A stretch of DNA of 64,000 nt from Pyrobaculum oguniense TE7 (GTDB lineage: Archaea > Thermoproteota > Thermoprotei > Thermoproteales > Thermoproteaceae): assembly GCA_000247545.1 (NCBI GenBank), contig CP003316.1:715233-779232 (forward strand). The letters run 5' to 3'. The position numbers were made by a program, and so were the translations under genes. Below the pieces are notes generated by a model. That model was not told the origin of the DNA and did no database searches. It was given only the letters and a program-made list of their open reading frames with translations. Below, piece by piece: positions 26,880-35,663 of this stretch (positions are counted from its first letter, which is position 1; every line of letters starts with the position of its first letter).

Positions 26880-27692
26880 ATGGAGATAACCGTTGTTGGG
26901 ATGGGCAACATGGGCACTGCCTTTGCCAAGAGAGCTGCGTCTCAAGGCTTTAAGGTGTATTGGTGGAACCGCACTAGGGAAAAGGTAAGGGACGCGCCGG
27001 GTGCGCCCATAGCCAAACTATCGGACGCAAGAGGCCTAGTTGTGGTATTCGTCGCAGACGACGATGCCTTATTCGCCGTGGCGCCGGAGCTCGGCGGCGA
27101 TTATATAGCCCTGGCGGGGACGTACTCAATAGACGCAGTGAAGAGGGCTATTGACACGCTGTCGGCGAGAGGCAAAAAAGCCTTTGCAATGCCCGTCGTG
27201 GGGAGCCCGAGGAATGTGGAAGGAGGAGACGCAATATACATTATAGGCGCCCCCGAGGACATCTACGAGAAGCTGCGGGAGGCCTTGGAAAGGTTCGGCG
27301 TTCTCTTCTACGTTGGGGATAACGTAAAGGCCGTGGCGCTCAAGCTGGCGTACAACTCCTTCTTGATCTCCACTGTAGCTGTGCTGGGGGAGGCGCTGAC
27401 GCTTGCGCGTAGGTACGGAATTGACCACGACGTTTTCAAAAAACTGCTCGAGCAAACGGTGTTCAAAGAAGTAGCTGCGCGCTACGTGGACAGAATTGTA
27501 GGGGCAACCGCACCTACGTTCACAGTTAAAAACGCCGCCAAGGATATGAGGTACGCCTCATTAGCTGCGGGAAAGGCAGAGACTGGAAACGTGGCCATAA
27601 GCGGCGTCAAGGCCCTGTATGAAATACTAACAGCCATGGGACTAGGAGAGGAGGACTACGCCAAAGCGGGGGTATTAGAGACGAGGAAATGA
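26880..27692 (+). CDS. NAD-binding beta-hydroxyacid dehydrogenase family protein
   Basis: This is a 270-residue member of the 3-hydroxyisobutyrate/6-phosphogluconate dehydrogenase family. It has an N-terminal Rossmann motif VVGMGNMGTAFAKRA, WWNRTREK (suggesting NADP use through the Arg after the second strand), FAMPVVGSPRN in the substrate loop and LKLAYNSFL with the catalytic lysine. Its substrate could be a short hydroxyacid such as glyoxylate/succinic-semialdehyde type. It shares ATGA with the following small membrane protein and probably forms an operon with it. Confidence 0.8.
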   Translation: MEITVVGMGNMGTAFAKRAASQGFKVYWWNRTREKVRDAPGAPIAKLSDARGLVVVFVADDDALFAVAPELGGDYIALAGTYSIDAVKRAIDTLSARGKKAFAMPVVGSPRNVEGGDAIYIIGAPEDIYEKLREALERFGVLFYVGDNVKAVALKLAYNSFLISTVAVLGEALTLARRYGIDHDVFKKLLEQTVFKEVAARYVDRIVGATAPTFTVKNAAKDMRYASLAAGKAETGNVAISGVKALYEILTAMGLGEEDYAKAGVLETRK

Positions 27693-27937
27693 ACGGCGAC
27701 TTGGTGGTATTTGCCTTCATAGCACTAGCCCTGCTTGCACTATTCACCTACATGTTCATCAGAGACTTGTCTAATAGGCCAAAGTCCAAACCAGCGGAGG
27801 TCTACACAGTAATTAAGTGCGGGGACGGCGCCGAACGCAAGAGGAAGTACCAGGAGGGAGACTACGTGGGCAAGCAGGCACAAGACTGCCCAGGGGGCGT
27901 CGTCGTGGGGATATATAAAGAAGTCCCACAAGAATAG
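27689..27937 (+). CDS. small single-span membrane protein
   Basis: In this 82-residue protein, residues 5-24 form one hydrophobic helix (LVVFAFIALALLALFTYMFI) and the rest is a soluble tail of about 55 residues with two cysteines (IKCGDG, QDCPGG). It overlaps the upstream dehydrogenase by 4 bases. The tail contains the TATA box of the next gene (27911-27920). The function is unknown; the tail may face the cytoplasm given the basic residues after the helix. Confidence 0.65.
   Translation: MNGDLVVFAFIALALLALFTYMFIRDLSNRPKSKPAEVYTVIKCGDGAERKRKYQEGDYVGKQAQDCPGGVVVGIYKEVPQE
27911..27920 (+). promoter_or_regulatory. TATA box of asnS inside the upstream gene
   Basis: ATATATAAAG lies ~25 bases before ATG 27940 and within the coding sequence of the small membrane protein. 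It points to an independent promoter for the synthetase. Confidence 0.55.
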
Positions 27938-27939
27938 TG

Positions 27940-29235
27940 ATGGAGCCGTATAAAGCTGCGATACCAATACAAGAGGCGCTACGACGCGGAGAGGGGAAGG
28001 TCACTCTGAGAGGGTGGATCCACCGCAAAAGAGTGTTGAAAGAGAAGATCTTCATACTCCTCCGCGACTCCACGGGGGTAATCCAGCTGGTCCTTCCCCG
28101 CGATAAGTTCAAGGACCTAGAGGATCTGAACCTAGAGTCGGCGCTGGTGGTGACAGGGGCTCTCGTGAAGGAGCCGAGAGCTCCTGGAGGCGTTGAAATG
28201 CACGTGGAGTCTGTGGACTGGGTATATAGGGGAGAGCCCTATCCGATAAACGAAGACGCTGTTGCGGCTGACAGCGAGTATCTACTAGATGTGAGACACC
28301 TCTGGATAAGAAGCAGGAAGATGCAAGCCGTCTTGAAAATAAGACACACAGTCTTCGGTGCAATACATGAATACTTTAGGAAAAACGGCTTCTACGAGGT
28401 GCACCCACCCATGTTCATAACCGCGGCCGTGGAGGGGGGCGCCACGCTATTCAAAGTACAGTACTTCGACAAGATAGTTTACCTGACACAGAGCTCCCAG
28501 TTTTACCTAGAAGCCCTAATATACGGACTAGAGAAGGTGTATACAATCGCCCCAAGCTTTAGGGCTGAGCCGTCGAGAACCCGCCGCCACCTCACAGAGT
28601 TTTGGCACGCCGAGATGGAAATTGCCTGGGCCGGTATGGAAGACGCCGTACTTGTAGGTGAAGGGGTGATAAGCCACGTTGTGGAAAAAGTGTTGGACGA
28701 GAGGCAGGAAGAGCTACGTCTACTCGGAAGGAGGATTGAACCTCTAGAAAAGGCAAAGCCGCCGTTTTACAGAGTGTCCTACGACGAGGCTGTGGACATA
28801 CTCCAAAAGAAAGGCTTCAAGATTGGTTGGGGCGACGATATAGGCGCAGACGAGGAGAGGGCACTCTCACAAGACTTCGATAAGCCGATTGTCCTCTACG
28901 GATTCCCCGAGAAAGTCAAGGCGTTCTACCACAGGAACAATCCAAGGAGGCCAGAGGTCACACTAAGCTTCGATGTTTTGCTCCCAGAGGGCTACGGCGA
29001 GGTAATAGGCGGCGGCGAGAGGATCTACCAGGCAGAGGAGCTTATAGAGAAAATCAAGAGATTCGGCCTCAACCCACAGGATTACTGGTGGTATATTGAT
29101 CTCAGGCGCTACGGCTCAGTGCCCCACTCCGGCTTCGGCCTCGGAGTTGACAGGCTTACCATGTGGATAGTCGGCGCAGATCACATACGCGACGTCGTTC
29201 CCTTCCCACGAGATGTGAGGCGCACCGCGCCCTGA
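27940..29235 (+). CDS. asnS: asparaginyl-tRNA synthetase (AsnRS-like class IIb)
   Basis: The 431-residue class IIb synthetase has an N-terminal OB fold (TLRGWIHRKRV, IFILLRDSTGVIQLV) and a catalytic core with SFRAEPSRTRRHLTEFWHAEME (motif 2 region) and GSVPHSGFGLGVDRLTMW (motif 3). The insertion GWGDDIGADEERALS and the EGYGEVIGGGERIYQ segment match archaeal AsnRS rather than AspRS. GTG 27937 directly precedes ATG 27940; the TATA box favours 27940. It charges tRNA(Asn) directly, implying no need for the amidotransferase route. Confidence 0.87.
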   Translation: MEPYKAAIPIQEALRRGEGKVTLRGWIHRKRVLKEKIFILLRDSTGVIQLVLPRDKFKDLEDLNLESALVVTGALVKEPRAPGGVEMHVESVDWVYRGEPYPINEDAVAADSEYLLDVRHLWIRSRKMQAVLKIRHTVFGAIHEYFRKNGFYEVHPPMFITAAVEGGATLFKVQYFDKIVYLTQSSQFYLEALIYGLEKVYTIAPSFRAEPSRTRRHLTEFWHAEMEIAWAGMEDAVLVGEGVISHVVEKVLDERQEELRLLGRRIEPLEKAKPPFYRVSYDEAVDILQKKGFKIGWGDDIGADEERALSQDFDKPIVLYGFPEKVKAFYHRNNPRRPEVTLSFDVLLPEGYGEVIGGGERIYQAEELIEKIKRFGLNPQDYWWYIDLRRYGSVPHSGFGLGVDRLTMWIVGADHIRDVVPFPRDVRRTAP

Positions 29236-29366
29236 GACGTGTGGGTAAAATGGCCACAACAATAATTTTACCGTTTATAAGGGGTTAACTGCACCGACAC
29301 GTCTTGTGGAGTTCCTTTGCAACTAATAGCCATATAAGGCTTAAATGTGATTAACCCTACAGCGGC

Positions 29367-29990
29367 GTGCGGCAAAGGCCGGAAGGAGGCTCGGGGCGCC
29401 CTAAGGCGCTGATCACTGGGACGCCGGGCGTGGGAAAAACTACACAATGTAGAAAACTTGCGGCGTACCTCGGCGTCAAGTGCGTCACTGCCGGAGAGAC
29501 GCTTCGCGGAACGCCATTCGTGAGGTACATACCAGAGCTCGACACTTACGAAATTGTCGACATGGAGAAGGCAAAGGAGGTGGTGCGCCTCGCTGTGGGG
29601 ACAGGGGACGTAGTTGATACGCACATAATAGAGCTGTCTCCAGATCCTGACGTCGTCGTGGTGTTGCGGAAGGCGCCAGACGTGTTGTATAAAGAGCTGA
29701 AAGACAGGAAGTGGTCAACGAAAAAAATACTTGACAATGTGTGGGCCGAAATTCTAGACGTCGTATACGTGGAGGCTTCCTCTAGATGGCCCTGGGCTGT
29801 ACAAATCGACGTCACGCACCGGACGCCTGACGAGACGTTTGAAATAATTAGGCGATGCGTGGCGGAGGCTAAGTGTGTCGGAGATGAGGTTGATTGGCTC
29901 GACTACGCGGAGAGGTCAGGTTTCCTATCTTTTATCGAACGTCTGTCTCGCTTGGGAGGTTTTTCTTCACAACCTTCTTCTCTATCATGA
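29367..29990 (+). CDS. Fap7/AK6-type adenylate kinase-like NTPase
   Basis: The 207-residue P-loop protein has Walker A TGTPGVGKTTQ near the N-terminus, VVDTHIIELSPDPDVVVVLR and an RKWSTKKILDNVWAEILDVVYVEA lid/helix segment typical of Fap7/hCINAP. This family acts in late maturation of the small ribosomal subunit with uS11 and has adenylate kinase/ATPase activity. GTG 29367 follows a CATATAAG box at about 29331-29338. The C-terminal ~40 residues extend beyond the typical fold. The 3' end overlaps the convergent unknown gene by 59 bases. Confidence 0.83.
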   Translation: MRQRPEGGSGRPKALITGTPGVGKTTQCRKLAAYLGVKCVTAGETLRGTPFVRYIPELDTYEIVDMEKAKEVVRLAVGTGDVVDTHIIELSPDPDVVVVLRKAPDVLYKELKDRKWSTKKILDNVWAEILDVVYVEASSRWPWAVQIDVTHRTPDETFEIIRRCVAEAKCVGDEVDWLDYAERSGFLSFIERLSRLGGFSSQPSSLS

Positions 29991-30324
29991 AAAGGAGTCT
30001 CCAGCCTTGTGCCACTAGGCGTTTGACTAATCCCCTCACTGTCCCCCTTTGCGAAATCAATACAGCGTAGTAAACTACGCCGTCCACTGCGTAGAAGCGG
30101 GCGTAGTACCTCCTCCCCGACATGTCCTCCAGAATGGTGTCAAAGGAGTACATCTCCCTCAGCGCGGGCACGGCAGAAACCAACTCCTCCTCTATGTATG
30201 CGAACTCGTTTGCATATCTGCTAGGCTTCTCGCCTGTGTCCTTCAACCCGGCGATTTTTAAGTCGAGAGAAGTCACCCCGTAGTCGCGTCCCACCTTGAA
30301 TAGGGCTATCGACCTCATATCCAT
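29932..30324 (-). CDS. conserved-looking protein of unknown function
   Basis: The 130-residue protein has no recognised domain. It starts MDMRSIALFKVGRDYG. A central aromatic beta-rich segment (RRYYARFYAVDGVVYYAV) is followed by a basic C-terminal helix (RGLVKRLVAQGWRLLF) and a lysine-rich tail. A longin-like or profilin-like alpha/beta fold is possible but cannot be claimed. It is convergent with the Fap7-like gene, with a 59-base overlap of the two 3' ends that may affect both mRNAs. Confidence 0.55.
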   Translation of the reverse strand: MDMRSIALFKVGRDYGVTSLDLKIAGLKDTGEKPSRYANEFAYIEEELVSAVPALREMYSFDTILEDMSGRRYYARFYAVDGVVYYAVLISQRGTVRGLVKRLVAQGWRLLFMIEKKVVKKNLPSETDVR

Positions 30325-30352
30325 GGAAAAACCAATAGTGTGGTTAAAAACA

Positions 30353-31345
30353 TTATCTTGAAACAGCGCTTAGTGCCGCATCGAAAATAATCCCGGCGGG
30401 GTCTTCAAGCCTTATGGGCGCAGATCTGCCGCGGCGCAACATCTCTCTGAGACTCAAGAGGCAAGTCTCTAAGCTGTCGCACCGGTAAAGCGGGGCCCCC
30501 TTCTCTGCAAGATAACGATCTACGTAGTAGCTCTGGGGGAAGTAGGACAACGCAGGAACGCCTAGAAGCGCCGCCTCTGTGGCCATCGAGGCGCCCCCAG
30601 TTATAACCCCCGCCGAGAAGTACGCCAGTTGCAAGTGATCCACAGCCCTAGTCAAGTTGATGGCCCCCTCCAGCACTTGGTCCGGATAGCGCGGCACGTT
30701 AACCACATTGTAACCAAGGCCCTCCACAGCCCTGGCCAGCTTTATGCGAAGCTCTGTGTATTCCCACTTGTAATACGCCGCATACCTCTCCTCCGGCCTA
30801 AAAACCACGTATCCGCCTGGCTCCAAGCCGAGGCTCTTCACCACAGACTCATCAGGTTTAAACCTCGAAGTCCACATATACTCGAATACCCCGTCGAAAG
30901 TGACAACTTTCCTGGGGCAGTAGGGGCGCCACATCTCCTCGGGGATGGCCGCAGGTGCCACGAGAGCTTCCGAAAGCGGTATGACTAGCCTATTTACCTG
31001 AGTTGCGTGGGGAGTGTCGTTGAGCACCAACACGGGCTTTCCCAGCCCAAACACCACCCTCGCCGCGTCTGGGGATGGGAAGCCCAGCATTCCGTCTACC
31101 TGCCTCGCCACCTCGGCCAACTCCCTCTGTCTCTCGATGCCGTACACAAGCTTTTCGTATACAGTGAGGCCGTATTGCCCAAAACATCTATAAGAAACGC
31201 CGTACATGTCGAGTATGTCTGAAACATGCATGTAGTGGCGACACGTTATCTCCACCTCAACGCCCCGCTTGGCCCCCTCAAGCTTGAGCAACGCGGCGAT
31301 ACGTGCCTGCTTCGGCGTCAACGCGTCGGAGAGAAACCTAACCAT
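30353..31345 (-). CDS. DUF354-family glycosyltransferase-like protein
   Basis: The 330-residue protein of the archaeal DUF354 family has a GT-B-like fold related to UDP-GlcNAc 2-epimerase and MurG. It begins MVRFLSDALTPKQARIAALL. It has GKPVLVLNDTPHATQVNRL near the domain junction, YVVFRPEERYAAYY and a nucleotide-site-like GVITGGASMATEAALLGVPAL. ATG 31345 gives the family N-terminus. Its sugar substrate is unknown. It lies downstream of GluRS and a sugar nucleotidyltransferase on the same strand, which fits a role in cell-surface glycan synthesis. Confidence 0.75.
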   Translation of the reverse strand: MVRFLSDALTPKQARIAALLKLEGAKRGVEVEITCRHYMHVSDILDMYGVSYRCFGQYGLTVYEKLVYGIERQRELAEVARQVDGMLGFPSPDAARVVFGLGKPVLVLNDTPHATQVNRLVIPLSEALVAPAAIPEEMWRPYCPRKVVTFDGVFEYMWTSRFKPDESVVKSLGLEPGGYVVFRPEERYAAYYKWEYTELRIKLARAVEGLGYNVVNVPRYPDQVLEGAINLTRAVDHLQLAYFSAGVITGGASMATEAALLGVPALSYFPQSYYVDRYLAEKGAPLYRCDSLETCLLSLREMLRRGRSAPIRLEDPAGIIFDAALSAVSR

Positions 31346-31478
31346 GAAGCGCCAATACACAACACTATTTCTACGTTATCGCTACTACCCACAGGCAAAA
31401 CGAAGTAGTTTCCGACAGCATGCACTGCACGACGCCCAGTGGCTCCAGGATGCCTTCTTGAGTTGTATGAATGCAACG

Positions 31479-33191
31479 TCAATCGTGTAGATATACGAAC
31501 TCCAGAGGCCCCTTCTTTTTTAAATAGCCATACCGGAAGAACTGGACGTACGCCCCAACCTCCACCTTTTCTAAGTGTCGCTCCCCCAACCCTCTCTCTT
31601 CGGCCTTCTTCCCCAAGGCTATCGGCTTTATCACAGTAACCTCGACCGGGTCCCATGCCCACTGCACTATAGGAGCCCCCGCCTTCTTTGCCTCTTCCAA
31701 GGTGAGGCTGTGGAGGCGGCCGTAGGCGACATCCCCCTCGATTTTCTGCACCTCCACGTTGGCCAGCTCCATCAGCCTTATTACCTTACCAGCCGCCGCA
31801 TCCCTCCGCTGGACGTACAGCTCAACCATGCCTGGCCCAAGCCGGTAGACCCGCTCGCCTCTCTCCCTAAAGCTGGGGTGATAAGGCACCTTGGCCACAA
31901 GCTCTCTATCAGCTTCAAAGACGAGCTTGACGGGGTCCGCGACGAACATGTACCTATTGGCAATGGGCTCAACGTGCTTCCTATTTAGGGCGTATAGGTT
32001 GGCCAAGGCCACTGTGGAGTCCGACGGCTTTATGCCCACTGACAAGATGAGGTCCCAAATCGCCTCTGGCAGAATCCCACGGTTTCTCAAACCGGCAAGA
32101 GTAGGCAGAGTCAGGTCGTCGTACCTTATCTTCATGGACTTGAGCTTAGACTTGCTGAGGGTTGCTCCCTCTATCTTCAACCTGCCGAAGTGTATCGTCA
32201 CGGGTTGCTCCCAGCCGAAGTGTTTAAACACATATGACTGCTTCACCGTGTTGACGCTGTGCTCCTGCGCCCTCAGCACGTGGGTCACACCCATTAGGTG
32301 GTCGTCTATAGACACGGCGAAGTTGTACGTCGGCCACACAATGTACTTATCGCCGGTGAGGGGATGCGGCGTCTTTGTCGTGTCGATAATGCGGAAGGCC
32401 ACCCAGTCCCTCACGCTGGGGTCCGGGTGGGCGAGGTCCGTCTTTATCCTCACCACAGCTTCACCCTCGCCGAACCGCCCCTCCAGCATCTTATCCCACA
32501 ACTCCAGTTGCACCTCCGGCGGCTGGTCTCGGTGGGGACACGCCTTTCCCTGGTTCCTAAGCCGCCTCCACTCATCAGCCTTGCAGAGGTCCACGTAGGC
32601 GGCCCCCACCTCCAGCAACCTCCGGGCGTGGTCGTAGTACACCTCCATGCGTTGCGACTGTATATATTCCTCGTCCCAGCGGATTCCAAGCCACCTCAAA
32701 TCCTCCCTAATTGCATCGTAGGCGTTGACCTCTTCGGTGACAAGCGGCTTCTTAGTCCGCGGATCGGTGTCCTCAAATCTGAGGATAAACCTCCCCCCGT
32801 ATTTCAGGCGGTATGCGTAGTTGAGAATAGCCGGCCTCGCGCTACCAAGGTGCAGAACGAAGTCGGGATTAGGGGCGAACCTCACCACTACGCCGCCCTT
32901 CACGCCGGGAAGTTCAGGCAAGCCCTCTATGCCCGGCCTCTTTTGCTCCGCCCTCCTTTCTTCCAGCGCGTCTGGCCACCTCTCTCTCAAAATTCTCAGT
33001 TGATCCTCCGGGGACATGGCGTTTACCTTGGCCACAACTTCTTCTACAAGTTGTTTTACTTCTCTGGCCCTCTGCCTCAGCTCCGGCGCATCCGCCATTA
33101 ACTTTGCCATTACAGCCTTTAACTCAGCCTTACCGCCGTACCGGACGGCGTTGACTAAGGCGTGTTTCCAGACTAGGTCTTCAATGTTCAT
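31479..33191 (-). CDS. gltX: glutamyl-tRNA synthetase, archaeal type
   Basis: The 570-residue class I synthetase has the HIGH-equivalent [20 protein letters not shown], the KMSKS-equivalent ATLSKSKLK and an all-beta C-terminal anticodon-binding domain, as in the archaeal/eukaryotic GlxRS group. An N-terminal helical extension of ~95 residues precedes the catalytic domain, normal for the archaeal form. ATG 33191 ([11 protein letters not shown]) overlaps the upstream nucleotidyltransferase gene by 11 bases. It probably also supplies Glu-tRNA(Gln) for transamidation. Confidence 0.95.
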   Translation of the reverse strand: MNIEDLVWKHALVNAVRYGGKAELKAVMAKLMADAPELRQRAREVKQLVEEVVAKVNAMSPEDQLRILRERWPDALEERRAEQKRPGIEGLPELPGVKGGVVVRFAPNPDFVLHLGSARPAILNYAYRLKYGGRFILRFEDTDPRTKKPLVTEEVNAYDAIREDLRWLGIRWDEEYIQSQRMEVYYDHARRLLEVGAAYVDLCKADEWRRLRNQGKACPHRDQPPEVQLELWDKMLEGRFGEGEAVVRIKTDLAHPDPSVRDWVAFRIIDTTKTPHPLTGDKYIVWPTYNFAVSIDDHLMGVTHVLRAQEHSVNTVKQSYVFKHFGWEQPVTIHFGRLKIEGATLSKSKLKSMKIRYDDLTLPTLAGLRNRGILPEAIWDLILSVGIKPSDSTVALANLYALNRKHVEPIANRYMFVADPVKLVFEADRELVAKVPYHPSFRERGERVYRLGPGMVELYVQRRDAAAGKVIRLMELANVEVQKIEGDVAYGRLHSLTLEEAKKAGAPIVQWAWDPVEVTVIKPIALGKKAEERGLGERHLEKVEVGAYVQFFRYGYLKKKGPLEFVYLHD

Positions 33192-33867
33192 TATTTGCAA
33201 AATGTCTATCCACTTCTTCCAAGTCCTTCAAGCTGTCCACCGAGCGCCAGAACACGTCTTTAAACACAACCGCCTTGAGCTTCCTCTGCTGGGCAAGCCT
33301 GGGGAAGAGCGTCTCCTCGATATTGCCCCGGTCTGGTAGCTCCTGCAATAACCGCCTCCTCAACACGTAGACGCCGGCGTTTATGTAAAAACCCTCCAGG
33401 ACGGGCTTCTCTCTAAATCTCGTTATGCGGCCATTCTCATCAAATTCCACTATGCCGTAGGGGCTCCTCAGCGGGACAAGGGCGATAGCGCCCTCGGCAT
33501 CTCCCAGCGCCTCCACCATCTTGTCCACAGGCAGGTTAGTAAGCACGTCCCCATTCACAACGATGAACAGATCATCTGTTAAGAAAAGCGAAGCATTCTT
33601 CACGGCGCCGCCCGTGCCAAGAGGCTCCTCCTCAACGCTGTAGAAAATCCTAACGCCGAACTTCCTCCCATCCCCCAGCGCCTCAAACACCTTATGCCTA
33701 AGGTAACCCACTGCGAGGATTACATCCGTCACGCCGTAGCTCCTCAGCCACTCGATCTGACGTACTAATATGGGCTTGCCTCCAACAGGCAGAAGAGGCT
33801 TAGGCGTCTCCGATGTGAGTGGGGCTAGCCTCTTCCCAAAGCCGCCAGCCAGAATTACAGCCTGCAT
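33181..33867 (-). CDS. sugar-1-phosphate nucleotidyltransferase
   Basis: The 228-residue protein belongs to the NTP-transferase family. It begins [20 protein letters not shown] with the GG-x-G-x-R-L nucleotide loop, followed by [24 protein letters not shown] (metal-binding Asp) and [19 protein letters not shown]. It activates a hexose or mannose 1-phosphate to an NDP-sugar; the base and sugar are unclear. It lacks a C-terminal left-handed beta-helix. It is the first gene of a cluster with gltX and the DUF354 gene. Confidence 0.85.
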   Translation of the reverse strand: MQAVILAGGFGKRLAPLTSETPKPLLPVGGKPILVRQIEWLRSYGVTDVILAVGYLRHKVFEALGDGRKFGVRIFYSVEEEPLGTGGAVKNASLFLTDDLFIVVNGDVLTNLPVDKMVEALGDAEGAIALVPLRSPYGIVEFDENGRITRFREKPVLEGFYINAGVYVLRRRLLQELPDRGNIEETLFPRLAQQRKLKAVVFKDVFWRSVDSLKDLEEVDRHFANNEH

Positions 33868-34126
33868 CGGATCTCCAAACAACGGATATTATTAAACTTC
33901 ACACAAATACTCTTAAGAAGTCCGGTCACGGACGCCAGAGAGACGTAATGAGACACACGCCGCACTCCCGAGAGCTGGACACAATGCCAAGACACGGAAT
34001 CTAGAGTATAAACTATCCGAAGACTAACCAGCACCTGAGCCCCATCAAGTACGCCGTTGAAAACACTGTTTAATATTCACGAGCTATATTCCGCAAACTT
34101 AATTAACCAGTGACTATCCATGTCCA
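33868..34126. other. intergenic region upstream of a four-gene cassette
   Basis: The ~260 bases contain no supported gene. AT-rich boxes near 33886-33893 (minus) and AATTAAC near 34100 (plus) could be the promoters of the flanking genes. A GTCCGGTCACGGAC-like short palindrome sits near 33919-33932. No C/D RNA boxes could be paired convincingly. Confidence 0.4.
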
Positions 34127-34339
34127 ATGATTATACACACATCGCAGCTGAACATCGTTGAAGATGTGGAAGCGCTTCTGGCTAAGTACAAAGTGAAGCC
34201 GATTAAAATAAAAGGGCAGAGGCTCAGTTTCTACTGGCCGCCCCAACCTGTTGGGTTGCCACTGGACTTGTTAAAATATTTCCCACAAGACATGTACGTC
34301 GTCTTTAAAGGCAGAAACACACTAATTGTAGTTCCATGA
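34127..34339 (+). CDS. unknown small protein, gene 1 of a four-gene coupled cassette
   Basis: The 70-residue protein appears alpha/beta: an N-terminal helix (NIVEDVEALLAKY), then strands RLSFYWPP, DMYVVFKG and NTLIVVP. There are no cysteines, signal peptide or known motif. ATG 34127 is ~25 bases after an AT-rich promoter-like stretch. Its TGA overlaps the next ATG (ATGA at 34336-34339), so translation is coupled. The family is not recognised. Confidence 0.65.
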   Translation: MIIHTSQLNIVEDVEALLAKYKVKPIKIKGQRLSFYWPPQPVGLPLDLLKYFPQDMYVVFKGRNTLIVVP

Positions 34340-34473
34340 GAAACATCATCAAGAAAAAAGTTGGCGAATTACAAATAAACCCGCGCATAAAAGAAGTGCT
34401 TTTACAAGTACTTGGCCCAGATGAAGACGTCTACGTAGAAAGCACAGGCAAGGGGGTACGAATTATCCTATGA
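34336..34473 (+). CDS. unknown 45-residue protein, gene 2 of the cassette
   Basis: The tiny open frame, MRNIIKKKVGELQI onward to GKGVRIIL, fills the gap between two clear genes with ATGA overlaps at both ends (34336-34339 and 34470-34473). That is strong positional evidence that it is translated. Predicted structure is a helix followed by strands (DVYVES, GVRIIL), resembling the C-terminal half of gene 1. It could be a small partner subunit. No family is recognised. Confidence 0.6.
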   Translation: MRNIIKKKVGELQINPRIKEVLLQVLGPDEDVYVESTGKGVRIIL

Positions 34474-34895
34474 TAGTAGTGCGATCCGGCAGTGTGGAGA
34501 ACCTCATCTGGCAAGTGAGGTCGCTCCTCCCGCAGATAGAGACCACGCCCATCCTATTGGCCCAGAGGCAGGTGGGGAACTACCTAATTGGCCTCGGGAC
34601 ATTGGGTTATATATACGAGGCGCTTTCTTCTGTGCTGGAGACACTGGTCGAGGCGCAGAGAATGGCGAAAGACCTCGGTCTCAGGGACTATTCAGTCGTC
34701 ATAGGGCCAACCGAGAGCTACCTAACAACCATGCCTATACCGGAGGTGATGCCCCCGTTGCCCCAGCCGAAGCCAGTTCCCCCACTGCCCAGAGAGGAGG
34801 TTAGGCTGAACACCTTTAACTGTTCAGACTTGACCCGAGGGCTGGTGAAATTCTGCGTCGACAACGTAGAAATTGCCTACTACCTTTCGCGATGA
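34470..34895 (+). CDS. unknown protein with proline-rich linker, gene 3 of the cassette
   Basis: In this 141-residue protein, residues 1-75 look helical (QVRSLLPQIETTPILLAQRQ, SSVLETLVEAQRMAKDLG). Residues ~90-112 are a proline-rich linker (MPPLPQPKPVPPLPREE). The C-terminal ~30 residues contain two cysteines (NCSDLTRGLVKFCVDN). It is coupled to its neighbours by ATGA overlaps at both ends. The linker suggests two binding modules. No family or catalytic motif is recognised. Confidence 0.62.
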   Translation: MIVVRSGSVENLIWQVRSLLPQIETTPILLAQRQVGNYLIGLGTLGYIYEALSSVLETLVEAQRMAKDLGLRDYSVVIGPTESYLTTMPIPEVMPPLPQPKPVPPLPREEVRLNTFNCSDLTRGLVKFCVDNVEIAYYLSR

Positions 34896-35221
34896 TCCAG
34901 CTTACACTTTCAGAGCTGGAGTCTCTGCTAACAACGCTCCGGGAACACGCAGAGAAGTACAGGACAAACCGCCCCGTGCTCGAGGCACTAGAAGAGCGGT
35001 GGCTAAAGTTTACGGAGCTGGCCTTCGCCTTCGGCATAGATCTAAAACCGGCGGAGGGGGTTGAATTCTACGCGGGAGGCCCCCTGCCAGACAACACTGA
35101 TTTCATAAGGAAAATAGACAGGATGTTGTCGACAGTGAAAAAACTTAAAGAAGTGTACGGAGATGTCAAAGTAATTGTAGACCTCGAAATTAACATTAAA
35201 AAGACCGTAATCAAGATATAA
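34892..35221 (+). CDS. unknown helical protein, gene 4 of the cassette
   Basis: The 109-residue protein is mostly helical with charged heptads (SELESLLTTLREHAEKY, IRKIDRMLSTVKKLKEVY) and ends in two strands (VKVIVDLEINIKKTVIKI). It overlaps gene 3 by 4 bases. The TATA-like box of the following CBS gene covers its last codons (35216-35224), so the cassette probably ends here as a unit. The function is unknown. Confidence 0.62.
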   Translation: MIQLTLSELESLLTTLREHAEKYRTNRPVLEALEERWLKFTELAFAFGIDLKPAEGVEFYAGGPLPDNTDFIRKIDRMLSTVKKLKEVYGDVKVIVDLEINIKKTVIKI

Positions 35222-35243
35222 ATACCAGTTCTAGATACAATCT

Positions 35244-35663
35244 ATGCCATTGGTGAAGAAAAGAGAAGTCCCGCTTAGAGTTTCTGACATAATGACAAGA
35301 AATGTAGTTACAGCCAAAAGGGATGACAAGATAAAAGACATTGCCGCTAAGATGTACGAAAATAAGGTGGGAAGCGCCGTTATTGTAGATGACGAAGGCA
35401 AGGCTATAGGTATAATCACAGAGCGGGATCTAGTATACGTAATAGCCCGCGGGCTCTCCCCCGATACCCCGGCGTGGATGGTGATGACAGAAAACCCCAT
35501 CGTTATAGATCAGGACGCACTAGTCGTGGAGGCCATGGAAAAGATGAGAGAGCTCAACATTAGGCACCTCCCAGTAGTCGACAAGGCGGGAAAAGTCGTA
35601 GGCGTAGTGTCCTTCAGAGACATTGTGGACTTTGCCGCCACCATGTTCTCCCTACTGAGATGA
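35244..35663 (+). CDS. tandem CBS-domain protein
   Basis: This 139-residue protein is one Bateman module: two CBS motifs, VSDIMTRNVVTAKRDDKIKD ... GSAVIVDDEGKAIGIITERDL and MTENPIVIDQDALVVEAMEKM ... HLPVVDKAGKVVGVVSFRDI. Such modules bind adenine nucleotides and act as energy or ligand sensors. No other domain is attached. A TATA-like ATATAAATA at 35216-35224 lies ~24 bases before ATG 35244. The stop overlaps the ATG of the DUF309 gene (ATGA), so the two proteins may work together. Confidence 0.88.
   Translation: MPLVKKREVPLRVSDIMTRNVVTAKRDDKIKDIAAKMYENKVGSAVIVDDEGKAIGIITERDLVYVIARGLSPDTPAWMVMTENPIVIDQDALVVEAMEKMRELNIRHLPVVDKAGKVVGVVSFRDIVDFAATMFSLLR

Noticed and set aside
33900-34060. Possible box C/D RNA upstream of the four-gene cassette
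   Set aside because: A TAATGAG-like C box and CTGAG-like D box exist but spacing and the internal C'/D' boxes do not fit.
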